A stretch of DNA of 64,000 nt from Paenibacillus sedimenti (GTDB lineage Bacteria > Bacillota > Bacilli > Paenibacillales > NBRC-103111): NCBI RefSeq assembly GCF_014534655.1, contig NZ_JACVVD010000007.1, forward strand, positions 186,001 to 250,000, given 5' to 3'. The stretch's first letter is position 1, and each line of letters begins with the position of its first letter. Positions 16,563-25,027 of the stretch are shown here, one piece after another. The notes under the pieces were generated by a model, which was not told the origin of the DNA, searched no databases, and saw only the letters and a list, made by a program, of their open reading frames with translations. The translations under genes and the position numbers were made by a program.

Positions 16563-19211
16563 ATGACGCTTATGTTAATCAGTCTGCTGTTTATTTGGCA
16601 TTTATCATGGGTCACGAGTGTGCACAGGCGCTTAAGCGCTGCTCCTAAGCTGCATGCGGAGCAAGTGCTTTTATCTGCAATTGTTGCCTTAGGGTTCCCT
16701 TTGTTCCATGCCTACGCAGCAGGCATCGCCGTTGTTGCAATAAGCTTGGCCTATTTTGCGAATCTATTGCATGCCCGATTTTTCGGCTCGATCATCACCG
16801 GCGCTCAAATTGTAAGATTCCTTACCTTTCCAGGCGAAATCAAACATAATCGGTCGATCTTCGCATCCAGCGCAGGGAAGCTCGTGAAGCCTGCTGACCT
16901 TTACCTGGGCGCTGTCTCACTCTGCACGGCAGCCTGCTTGTTGTACTTAAACTCGGCGTTCTCAGCCTCTTCAATCAGTTGGCTGACCATCGATCTGCTC
17001 TTGATTGGTCTCATTGCTGTAACGTGCATCCATAAGAAAACCATCACTCGACTTGAAGCGGAACCGGTAAGGTTCGGCCTTCTTGCTTTTTACATTTGGG
17101 AGTGGGTTCGCCGGAACCGGAATAAGAATCTTCCCTCCCAGCCCCTCTTCTCCCCGAAGGAGCCCGATAAGCAAAGCCAAGAAACCAATCATCCTTCCTT
17201 TGGCCAGTACCGGGGGCGCAATGTCATCATGATTCAACTGGAATCTTTCCAGCAATTCCTTATCGGCCAAAAAGTAAACGGCCAGGAAATTACACCGTTT
17301 CTCAATCAATTGGCTAAGGAACATGTATCGTTTAGCCATATTTACAGCCAATACGGCATGGGGCATACCGCCGACGCCGAACTGGCCGCGCTTCACTCTT
17401 TATACCCCCTTCGCAAAGAAATCGTGAACTACAAGCATTTTGATAAAACCTTTTACGGGCTTCCTCATATTTTGAAAAACCAGGGGTATTCGACAGCCGC
17501 TTACCATGGCTATAAAGGCAATTATTACAATCGCAGAACGATGTACCGCACTTACGGCTTTGACGAATTTCACGCGGAGGAAGATTTTATCACGGAGGAC
17601 AAAATCGCTCTCGGTCTTTCCGATGTTTCCTTCTTCAAACAAACCGCCCGCAAAATGTCAGCGCTGCAGAAGCCTTTCTTTTCGTTCGTGGTCACGTTAA
17701 CTTCGCATTTTCCGTTTGAGCTTCCGAAGAAGGAACGCAAGCTGCAATTGGATGCGTCCGTTCCCCCGGCATTAGCTTCCTACTTTCAATCTGTCCATTA
17801 TACCGATCAAGCATTGAAGTTATTCTTTGATTGTTTGGACAAAGAGGGGCTGCTCAATGATACGCTGCTGGCGATTTACGGGGATCACGAAGGCGTCACG
17901 ATCGATCATTTGAAAGACCTGTATCGGTTTCTGGAGCTGCCGGTCAGCCAGGAGAACGATCCATTTTATATAAGGCAAGCGGCGAAGGTGCCGCTATTGT
18001 TCGTTGACAACGGAAAGGGAGCGCAGCCGCTGCAGCCCGCAAGCGATACAATCGGCAGCGTCGTCGATATCGCGCCAACAGTTTTGAGCTTGCTGGGCCT
18101 CCGCCCCCCTAAGCATTTTATGGGGAAAATGCTCTTTGCTAAAGAAGCTGCCACTTCCATCGTTCCTTTCGCAGCCTACCCGCCGGGTTCTTATGCTGCC
18201 GCCGATGTCATCTATTTAGCGTCGGAGCTTGACTCCTTTGAGAGCGGATGGATGTATGACCGGCAATCGGGACTACTCCTGGATGTAAAGCGTGCTGAGG
18301 AGCGTCATCTCCAAGCATACGGGCATGCCCGTAATCAAATCATGCTTTCAAGGCATTTGATTCATACCAACAATATGTCTACGGAGGAACAGGATACTCA
18401 AGAACTTGTGGTCCTATCCAAAAACATGGAGACTTGCATGGCCCAAATGGATGAGGACGCGGTTGTTTTTCCATTCAGCCAGGAGATGGATGTAGCGATT
18501 TACAAGCAAAATCATAAGAATATAGCGGCTTTAATGGAAATGGAAGCGAAATTGTTCAAAGCGAGAGGGAGAAAGCTTTATTTCTATTCAACTTTCGATT
18601 TTGAAGCTAACGGACATCCGGTTTATTTTGATGATAGCCGTTATTTGATTCCTTTCAAGGAAAACGGGTACGACGTCAGTGTGCTGGCGGGCACCAGTTT
18701 GTATGACTATTTACACCGGCTTCCCGATCATGTACTCATCGTCCTATCCGGCAAGGATGAAGTATCGAGCTCTTTCCGCGAACCCATTACAGATTTATAC
18801 CGAAGCTGCGGGATTCGGCTAGTGAGTCAATTGCATTCCCGCCATAGTTACGTCAATCTCATCTACAAAAACAAAGGGTTTTTATCGCTGTGGGAAAAAA
18901 TGGATGGTACCCGCATCGAAACGCAGTGGAAACGAGGTGAATGGCTAAGTGGGATCCGGCTGCCTGTAGATATATCCGTGCACAGTGCCGGAGCGCTTTG
19001 CGGAAATGATTCCATGATTATGGTCAATGGCGCTTCTTTATCCAAAAATGCTAGAGGGCTCAATGCAGCTGTTGTCCATATGCATACCGGTGAAATCGTG
19101 GACAAGTTTCATGTTGATACCTTTTTGACGACTTATTTCGAGCAAGCTGTTTATGTGGCAAGTAAAAAGAAAGAAGCTCACAACCACGTTGTGGTACTGG
19201 CAGGTGCTTAG
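16563..19211 (+). CDS. LTA synthase-type phosphoglycerol transferase fused to ILEI-like module
   Basis: An 882-residue membrane enzyme. Residues 1-155 hold five hydrophobic helices, as in LtaS. Residues 218-525 are the extracellular sulfatase-fold domain with every LtaS active-site feature: E227 (MIQLESFQ), nucleophile T269 (GHTADAELAALHSLYPL), H382 (SHFPF) and D441/H442 (IYGDHEG). LtaS-type enzymes transfer glycerol phosphate from phosphatidylglycerol. Unlike LtaS (about 650 residues), it continues with a linker and a 190-residue module at 671-860 that recurs in the next two genes and resembles the ILEI/FAM3 fold (RGLNAAVVHMHTGEIVDKFHVDTF). The gap to the previous gene is 18 bases and to the next gene two. 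It may modify the glycan built by the upstream transferases rather than make ordinary lipoteichoic acid. Confidence 0.87.
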   Translation: MTLMLISLLFIWHLSWVTSVHRRLSAAPKLHAEQVLLSAIVALGFPLFHAYAAGIAVVAISLAYFANLLHARFFGSIITGAQIVRFLTFPGEIKHNRSIFASSAGKLVKPADLYLGAVSLCTAACLLYLNSAFSASSISWLTIDLLLIGLIAVTCIHKKTITRLEAEPVRFGLLAFYIWEWVRRNRNKNLPSQPLFSPKEPDKQSQETNHPSFGQYRGRNVIMIQLESFQQFLIGQKVNGQEITPFLNQLAKEHVSFSHIYSQYGMGHTADAELAALHSLYPLRKEIVNYKHFDKTFYGLPHILKNQGYSTAAYHGYKGNYYNRRTMYRTYGFDEFHAEEDFITEDKIALGLSDVSFFKQTARKMSALQKPFFSFVVTLTSHFPFELPKKERKLQLDASVPPALASYFQSVHYTDQALKLFFDCLDKEGLLNDTLLAIYGDHEGVTIDHLKDLYRFLELPVSQENDPFYIRQAAKVPLLFVDNGKGAQPLQPASDTIGSVVDIAPTVLSLLGLRPPKHFMGKMLFAKEAATSIVPFAAYPPGSYAAADVIYLASELDSFESGWMYDRQSGLLLDVKRAEERHLQAYGHARNQIMLSRHLIHTNNMSTEEQDTQELVVLSKNMETCMAQMDEDAVVFPFSQEMDVAIYKQNHKNIAALMEMEAKLFKARGRKLYFYSTFDFEANGHPVYFDDSRYLIPFKENGYDVSVLAGTSLYDYLHRLPDHVLIVLSGKDEVSSSFREPITDLYRSCGIRLVSQLHSRHSYVNLIYKNKGFLSLWEKMDGTRIETQWKRGEWLSGIRLPVDISVHSAGALCGNDSMIMVNGASLSKNARGLNAAVVHMHTGEIVDKFHVDTFLTTYFEQAVYVASKKKEAHNHVVVLAGA

Positions 19212-19213
19212 AT

Positions 19214-20161
19214 TTGATTTTGATTGGACTTAAACTTACAGCGTTTGTTTTATTCGTGATTTGGGGATCTCTGTTCGCTCGGAAAGCGCCGGTGCACAGC
19301 CCTAACATCCGTAATTGCAAGGAACATGAGTTCAACGCAGCGCCAGCGGCTGCCATATTTAATGAGCAAAAGAAACCTGCCGACAATAAGTGGCAGTCTC
19401 ATTTTCAACGTTGGATGGAGATTACGGCTGCGCATTCATCCGGGGGCGAACAGTTTATCATTGAAAACCCCGCGTGGAACCGTGCTGCTATCCGGCATGA
19501 CGACGCACAAATGCATTATAAGGAATTCATCCATCGATGCATCCAAGAGGGACAGCCGACGCTAGTTTCCCAAATTCCGAAGGAAGTCGGCAATGGCGTC
19601 TTTTGGTTTGATGACGCACAAATGCTGACCCAGTTTGACGAGCGTTATGAGGTTACAGCGGTTCATGGAAAAGCCATACATGAATATTTGAGCGATATCC
19701 CGCCCTTCTCTCTCATAGTGATTGCGGTTAGGGATGACGGCTCTCAAGCGCTGAACCACCATTGGCAGGAGATTTTAGGGAGATTCGGCGTTCGGCAATT
19801 GACGCGCGAGCATTTGAGGCACAGCTACATCAACGTTATTTATAAACGCAGCCAGCATGAGTATGAATCGCTTTTTGAATGTGCCAGTGAAGATCTGCTG
19901 GAGCTACAACTAGGCGCTTTCGACAAGCTGAACAACTTTATCATTCCTGTTGATGTCCATATCGTAAGCGCTGGTCTCTCGTGCGGCAATACGGCCAAAA
20001 TCATGATAGAGGGAACCGATTATTCTCCCAACACGAGAGGGATGAACATTGTTTCTTATAATTTGATTGACCAGCAAGTCGAATACCAATTATGCATTGA
20101 TACATTCATTACGCTGTATGTACCGGAGACGATTTACCGTGCAGTACGCAAGGAGGCATGA
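19214..20161 (+). CDS. Signal-anchored ILEI/FAM3-like module protein
   Basis: A 315-residue protein with one N-terminal membrane helix (residues 2-21), then a linker, then the same module as its neighbours at about 128-310. Key stretches are VFWFDDAQML, VRDDGSQAL (172-180), LRHSYINVIYK (201-211), SAGLSCGNTAKIMIEG, RGMNIV (275-280) and IDTF (295-298). VRDDGSQALN and RGMN...DTF match the two halves of animal ILEI/FAM3 and POMGNT1 stem domains, but in swapped order. That fold binds carbohydrate in POMGNT1. The start is TTG at 19214, three bases after the previous stop; AGGTG is seven bases upstream. Likely anchored on the outer face of the membrane. Function not established. Confidence 0.75.
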   Translation: MILIGLKLTAFVLFVIWGSLFARKAPVHSPNIRNCKEHEFNAAPAAAIFNEQKKPADNKWQSHFQRWMEITAAHSSGGEQFIIENPAWNRAAIRHDDAQMHYKEFIHRCIQEGQPTLVSQIPKEVGNGVFWFDDAQMLTQFDERYEVTAVHGKAIHEYLSDIPPFSLIVIAVRDDGSQALNHHWQEILGRFGVRQLTREHLRHSYINVIYKRSQHEYESLFECASEDLLELQLGAFDKLNNFIIPVDVHIVSAGLSCGNTAKIMIEGTDYSPNTRGMNIVSYNLIDQQVEYQLCIDTFITLYVPETIYRAVRKEA

Positions 20162-20164
20162 AAT

Positions 20165-21706
20165 TTGGATTTATTTGAATGTATGGAGAAAGAATCGGTG
20201 TATGTGTACAGGGATCAAGAAGGATCAGGAGATATTACCGATGACGAAAGGGAAATTTACAACAACTATAGACAAGAAATATATCGCTCTCATCGAATCA
20301 AGCTTTCCGGGTTTTCCGAAATTAATTTAGCTGCGAACCGGAGACGAATTTACTTTCATGAGAGCAGGTTCATACCGCATTTTCGCGGGCACAAGTACGA
20401 AATGCAAACCGTAAATGGTCATACGATATCAGACATTCTCATGCGTATCGGCGATGATTCATATATTTTTATTTCCGTTCGCGATGACGGGAGTCAGGCA
20501 CTGAACGACGAGATCCTGGATGAACTGCGGAAAATCGGAATAACGGCATTGAACCGGACATGCTTGCGTCACAGTTACATTTGGATCGCACACAAAAATA
20601 AGAGCGGATCTTACCGGGTTATATACGAAGCATGCTCCTCGGAGCCCTTGGAGATCTCATCCGATTCTCTGGGGGATCAGCATGCCTATCAAGTGGTGAG
20701 CAAAGGGGCCTTGGCGGGCAATTATGCCTCCGTTCGCATAGACGGCGTGGAACATAGCCCTAACAAACGCGGAATGAATATTGTGGAATGGAATCAAATT
20801 TCAGGAGCCATCACATCGTATTGCGTCGATACGTTTGCGACGGTTCATGGTCCGGATTCCCTGTATACGGCAGTCCCGCCCCGCTACTCCGCGCCGTCGG
20901 CGTGGAAGCAAGATTTTACCGTCTTCCAGGCATTGGGGCAAAATGACCCTATGGAATCGTTGGAGTTGCCTATTAAGAATGGATTCCGCATCTTTGAACT
21001 TTCCTTGGAGCACCCCCCGGCGGATATGATCCGGTTGATGAACGACCATCCCGATGTTCGCATCATCTTGGATACACAGCATACACAGATCGATAGCATC
21101 GCCGGGCATATTCGCTGCATTCACAACGAGGCTCTTACTGCTGGCGTCGAAGATGCGATGCTTAGAATCATGCCCCAACTTCATAGCGAGTCCATGTACG
21201 AAATCGTGAATGATGCGTATCCTTTTGCCGCCTATATTTACATGATTTCGCAAGCAGATTCAGCAAATGAAGCTGTGCTGCAGTTCGCGATAAGCAAGGG
21301 GATTGGGGCTGTTGCCATGACCGTCAATAGGTACTCGAAATCGTTTGCCCAAGAGTTGAAAAGGAACGGAATTGCCGCAGCGGTCTATGCCGTGGATTCA
21401 CCGGAGACTTGCAGACAATGGCTGACGGGCTCTGTGAAAGGCATCTTTACAAAGTACCCTCTGGCAGAACCGTTCCGTTTGCTTCGGTTGGAACAGCAAA
21501 TTGCATTACGCGTGAAATGCGACAGCCTTATGGAGTTTTTGTGTATTCGTTTTGGCATAAGCCACGATGACCCTGTTATGGCTATCATTCGGAAAATTGA
21601 GGATAGCGAGCAATTAACGCATCTCGCTTCGACTCTCTACCTGGCGCAATCTACGGAGGAAGTCCGCAGAGGTCTTAATGCGGAGATGCCCCAAGAGCAG
21701 CTTTAG
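20165..21706 (+). CDS. ILEI-like module fused to degenerate GDPD-like barrel
   Basis: A 513-residue protein without a signal peptide or membrane helix. Residues 55-235 are the third copy of the shared module (VRDDGSQAL 105-113; LRHSYI 134-139; GNYASVRIDG; RGMNIV 202-207; VDTF 221-224). Residues 250-440 look like a glycerophosphodiester phosphodiesterase barrel: PMESLELPIKNGFRIFELSLEH parallels the ENT..AF..A...GAD.IE.D region, and SVKGIFTKYPLAE parallels the terminal GVDGIITDYP. The catalytic HRG and E-x-D residues are replaced (ALG; ELS), so I expect binding rather than hydrolysis. The last 60 residues are helical and unassigned. TTG start with AGGAGG at 20151-20156, eight-base spacing, overlapping the previous gene's end. 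Confidence 0.72.
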   Translation: MDLFECMEKESVYVYRDQEGSGDITDDEREIYNNYRQEIYRSHRIKLSGFSEINLAANRRRIYFHESRFIPHFRGHKYEMQTVNGHTISDILMRIGDDSYIFISVRDDGSQALNDEILDELRKIGITALNRTCLRHSYIWIAHKNKSGSYRVIYEACSSEPLEISSDSLGDQHAYQVVSKGALAGNYASVRIDGVEHSPNKRGMNIVEWNQISGAITSYCVDTFATVHGPDSLYTAVPPRYSAPSAWKQDFTVFQALGQNDPMESLELPIKNGFRIFELSLEHPPADMIRLMNDHPDVRIILDTQHTQIDSIAGHIRCIHNEALTAGVEDAMLRIMPQLHSESMYEIVNDAYPFAAYIYMISQADSANEAVLQFAISKGIGAVAMTVNRYSKSFAQELKRNGIAAAVYAVDSPETCRQWLTGSVKGIFTKYPLAEPFRLLRLEQQIALRVKCDSLMEFLCIRFGISHDDPVMAIIRKIEDSEQLTHLASTLYLAQSTEEVRRGLNAEMPQEQL

Positions 21707-21725
21707 CTGCACGAGAGGCATCTCC
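21682..21725. terminator. Hairpin at operon end
   Basis: GGAGATGCC (21682-21690) pairs with GGCATCTCC (21717-21725) around an inner GCAGCT/AGCTGC pair; the stop codon of the plus-strand gene is inside the loop region. The T-tract is poor, so it may act as a weak or bidirectional terminator between the convergent operons. Confidence 0.5.
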
Positions 21726-21737
21726 TTGTGACATGTG

Positions 21738-23108
21738 CTACCTAATGTCCCATTTTTGCAAAGATTGAATGACACTCGCACCTTGCGAATATACTTGAAT
21801 CCCCCGCGAGTCCTTGCTCGGATAAATGCGTGCCGTCATCACCTTTTCCCCGCCTTGAATGAAGACCTCAACGGAACAACGGTCGACGAAAACCCGCAGC
21901 GTCAGCTTGCCGTCTGCCAAATCAACCGACGTTCTGCGTTCCCCTTGGGGACCGATTCCCGATCGATCGCGGTTTAAGGTTAGCAGCCGGTCGTTAACGC
22001 TGTAACCAAGTACCGTCTCTTCCTCATTGCCTGTGCGAAGTTTAAGGCCGAATTCGGTGGACGAACCGGCGTAGAACCGCACCAGAAGCTCGTAGCTGTC
22101 CCCTTCCGTGTCGAGCAGCAGCTCCCCATCCAGAGCAACATCGGTCATTTCATAAAGATTCTTGCGATACCCTTCAACTTCCTTCACCGGGAGGAATAGA
22201 ACTTTGTCTCCTTGCAGGACCAGTTCGCGAGGCAATGTCATCGCCCCGGCCCAGCCGTGACCTTGCTGCGTGGGCATATCCGTTTCCCACATGTCCATCC
22301 AGCCGATCATAATGCGGCGCCCTTGGTCATCCTGCATCGTCTGAGGCGCGTAGAAATCAAATCCATAATCAACAGGCACGCAGGCATCATAACGAAACTT
22401 GCCGTTTAAGGCATCAAACTCGCCCAACATATACGTAGTGGAGTGCAGATTCTTATAATTGTCACCTTGAGCGGGAACCCGCTGCGGCGACATCAACAGC
22501 ACATCGCGGTTTCCCAGCACGAACAAATCCGGGCACTCCCAGTTGTCGCCAAGCGTGCCGTCGCTTTGGGCTAGCACACTAACGAACGTCCAATGCAATA
22601 AATCTGACGAGCGATAAAGCAAAATTTGCCCGTTGCCCTTCCCGTCATTGGAACCAAGCACCACATAGTAGCTGCCGTCTCTTTCGAACACTTTGGGGTC
22701 GCGAAAATCTTTCTGACTCGCCCCATCCGGGATCTGGCTGTTATCGATGACCGGGTTATCGGCAAGCTTTTCGAACATGACACCGTCTTTTGATACGGCG
22801 ATATTTTGCTTTTGGATATAATCGTTGTCTTTATCGGGACCCGTTATGATATGCCCTGTGTACATCAGGTACAGGCTGCCGTCCTTTTCTATCGCACTTC
22901 CGGAAAAACACCCGTCCTTGTCGTAGGCTTGATCCGGAGCCAATGCCACCGGCATGTGCTCCCAAGCAATCAGGTCACGGCTAACCGCATGGCCCCAGTG
23001 CATGGGTCCCCAAACGGACTTATACGGGTAATGCTGATAGAACAGATGGTATTGACCCTTATATTGAACAAAACCGTTCGGATCGTTCATCCAGCCAAAC
23101 TCGCTCAT
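21738..23108 (-). CDS. GH32 beta-fructofuranosidase (levanase/sucrase type)
   Basis: Hydrolyses beta-fructosyl bonds of sucrose, levan or inulin oligomers. A five-bladed propeller covers residues 1-300: nucleophile D9 in WMNDPNG, transition-state D137 in FRDP, and acid/base E191 in ECPD. A beta-sandwich follows at about 320-456 (DRCSVEVFIQGGEKV). No signal peptide, so it acts in the cytoplasm on imported fructo-oligosaccharides. Homology plainly continues upstream of this ATG (QNLLTDYRLNYHL) without an in-frame start before a stop. A well-placed ATG with AAGGGTAGG lies at 23202, one frame off, so the true 5' end seems frameshifted near 23150. Last gene of the sugar ABC operon. Confidence 0.9.
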   Translation of the reverse strand: MSEFGWMNDPNGFVQYKGQYHLFYQHYPYKSVWGPMHWGHAVSRDLIAWEHMPVALAPDQAYDKDGCFSGSAIEKDGSLYLMYTGHIITGPDKDNDYIQKQNIAVSKDGVMFEKLADNPVIDNSQIPDGASQKDFRDPKVFERDGSYYVVLGSNDGKGNGQILLYRSSDLLHWTFVSVLAQSDGTLGDNWECPDLFVLGNRDVLLMSPQRVPAQGDNYKNLHSTTYMLGEFDALNGKFRYDACVPVDYGFDFYAPQTMQDDQGRRIMIGWMDMWETDMPTQQGHGWAGAMTLPRELVLQGDKVLFLPVKEVEGYRKNLYEMTDVALDGELLLDTEGDSYELLVRFYAGSSTEFGLKLRTGNEEETVLGYSVNDRLLTLNRDRSGIGPQGERRTSVDLADGKLTLRVFVDRCSVEVFIQGGEKVMTARIYPSKDSRGIQVYSQGASVIQSLQKWDIR

Positions 23109-23233
23109 AAGATGGTAATTCAGCCGGTAGTCCGTCAGCAGGTTTTGTTTATTTGTCTGTATGAAAGTGTCTGCGGTTGCTCTTGTGTATCGAATGGCTC
23201 ATCCTACCCTTACTCTTTATTTGTCTATATGGT

Positions 23234-24061
23234 CTATTTAATCGATCCTTGCATAACACCTTGGATAATGTAACGTTGAGAAAATAAATAAATGATCAAT
23301 ATGGGCAAAATCGTCAGCATCAGTCCCGCCATGAGCGGTCCGTAATCGACGGAATACGTGCCGTAAAAGTAAAAAGTGGATAACGGAAGTGTACGTTCTT
23401 CAGGCTTTATGAGTACAAGTGACGGGAGCAAGAAGTCATTCCAAATCCAGAGTACGTTCAATATCGCCACGGTCGTCGAAGTCGGAAGTAAAATGGGGAA
23501 CACAATTTTGAAAAAGATTTGCGTACGCGAACAGCCATCCAGCCAAGCCGCCTCTTCGAGCTCGGCAGGAATACTTTTGACGAAACCGTGATAAATAAAT
23601 ACCGCCAGCGAGCTCCCGAAGCCCAGATACATATAGATCAGCGCCCATTTGCTGTTTAGCATGCCGATGGCGCCATAAATTTTAACAAGCGGAATCATAA
23701 TAGCCTGAAACGGGATAATCATCGAAGCAACCATGAGGAGGAACGTATATTGGCTGAATTTGTTGTTGTTGCGTACGAAATAATGCGCGGTCATTGCCGT
23801 AATGAGAGCAATCAGCAGCACGCTGCACACCGTGACCACCAGCGAATTCGAAAAGCTGTGCAAGTATTTCATTTTATTAAACGCATTCACGTAATTGGTG
23901 AAATCCAGCTTGGCCGGAAGCGCGAGGGGACTTCCCACAATGGCTTTGTTGCCCTTAAACGAATTGAGAAGCAGAAGTCCGAACGGAAATACAAATAGCA
24001 TAAAGCAGAGTGACAAGAGGACAATTTTGAGTCCGCTTAATGAAGCTTTGGTGCCTGCCAT
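23234..24061 (-). CDS. Sugar ABC transporter permease (MalG type)
   Basis: CUT1-family inner permease of about 275 residues with six transmembrane helices. The cytoplasmic EAA loop that contacts the ATPase reads EEAAWLDGCSRTQIFFKIVFPI. It ends with the familiar YIIQGVMQGSIK tail. Of the two adjacent starts (GTG 24064, ATG 24061), ATG 24061 has the better spacing from GGAGG and overlaps the preceding stop as TGATG, indicating translational coupling. Together with the other permease and the binding lipoprotein it imports the sugar that the GH32 enzyme splits. No ATPase gene is present; a shared MsmX-type ATPase elsewhere is presumed, as usual in Bacilli. Confidence 0.92.
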   Translation of the reverse strand: MAGTKASLSGLKIVLLSLCFMLFVFPFGLLLLNSFKGNKAIVGSPLALPAKLDFTNYVNAFNKMKYLHSFSNSLVVTVCSVLLIALITAMTAHYFVRNNNKFSQYTFLLMVASMIIPFQAIMIPLVKIYGAIGMLNSKWALIYMYLGFGSSLAVFIYHGFVKSIPAELEEAAWLDGCSRTQIFFKIVFPILLPTSTTVAILNVLWIWNDFLLPSLVLIKPEERTLPLSTFYFYGTYSVDYGPLMAGLMLTILPILIIYLFSQRYIIQGVMQGSIK

Positions 24062-24945
24062 CACGCCTCCACCTCCATTTTCTTGCTGTAGTAAACCTGG
24101 ATGAGCGTAATCACCGCTACCAGCAGGAACAAGATCAGCGCTTCCGCTTGACCCACTCCATAATCGCGGGACAGGAAGGCTTTTTGATATACGTGCATGG
24201 ACACCATTTCCGTGCTTTTGAAAGGTCCGCCCTTGGTCAGCGAAATATTCAGGTCATAGACCATAAAACCGCGCTGCAACGATAAAAATATGCATACAAT
24301 AAAAGAAGGAATCGTTAGCGGAAGCACAATTCTAACCAATCTTGCCAAGCTGGATGCGCCGTCGATACTGGATGCCTCCAAAATATCTTTAGGCACGTTC
24401 ATAAGCCCGGCGACATAGATCACCATCATGTAACCGGAATACTGCCAAACCGTCACGATGATCATCGTCCATATCGCCTTATCGGGGGTTACGAGCCACG
24501 AAGCCTGCAGCCAAGGCAGATGATACTTTTGACCGAAATAAACGAGCACATTGGAGAAAATAAACTGCCATATAAAGCCGAGTACGATACCGCCGACGAG
24601 GTTCGGCACGAAGAAGCCAGCGCGGAAGAAGCTTTGCCCCTTGAGTCCGCTTGTCAGTACATAGGCCAGCAGAAACGCAACAATATTAATGAGCACAACC
24701 GTCGCAAACACGTATTTCAGCGTTAGGATAAAAGATTTCCAAAACTCCGTATCCTTAAACACTGAACCGTAATTTTGCAAAGCTACAAAAGTGTGTGTCG
24801 TTGAGATGCCATCCCAGTTCGTAAACGTTAAATAGATCCCGAACAGGAACGGGACGATCATCACCGTAACGAAGGCAAATAAGGTCGGGCCCGTGAAAAG
24901 AAGGCGCAGGCGCAGTCTTTCCCATCTTCCTTTTTCAGCAATCAT
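24061..24945 (-). CDS. Sugar ABC transporter permease (MalF type)
   Basis: CUT1-family permease of 294 residues with six membrane helices. The first follows a basic N-terminus (RWERLRLRLLFTGPTLF). The EAA loop is LEASSIDGASSLARLVRIVLPL. ATG at 24945 with GAGGGA upstream. It overlaps the next permease gene at the stop codon, and lies 82 bases after the binding-protein gene; all run in the same direction under the two LacI operators upstream of the binding protein. Substrate inferred from the GH32 neighbour: sucrose or fructo-oligosaccharides. Confidence 0.92.
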   Translation of the reverse strand: MIAEKGRWERLRLRLLFTGPTLFAFVTVMIVPFLFGIYLTFTNWDGISTTHTFVALQNYGSVFKDTEFWKSFILTLKYVFATVVLINIVAFLLAYVLTSGLKGQSFFRAGFFVPNLVGGIVLGFIWQFIFSNVLVYFGQKYHLPWLQASWLVTPDKAIWTMIIVTVWQYSGYMMVIYVAGLMNVPKDILEASSIDGASSLARLVRIVLPLTIPSFIVCIFLSLQRGFMVYDLNISLTKGGPFKSTEMVSMHVYQKAFLSRDYGVGQAEALILFLLVAVITLIQVYYSKKMEVEA

Positions 24946-25027
24946 GAGAATCCCTCACTAACATAACTTTAATAGAATGCAGGCATGGTTAAGACGTAAG
25001 ACGTCTTATCCATGCCTATTTACCAGT

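Noticed and set aside
23140-23165. Programmed +1 frameshift in the GH32 gene
   Set aside because: The AAA-TAA site lacks the features of the known prfB-type signal; a simple indel or sequence error is the plainer reading.
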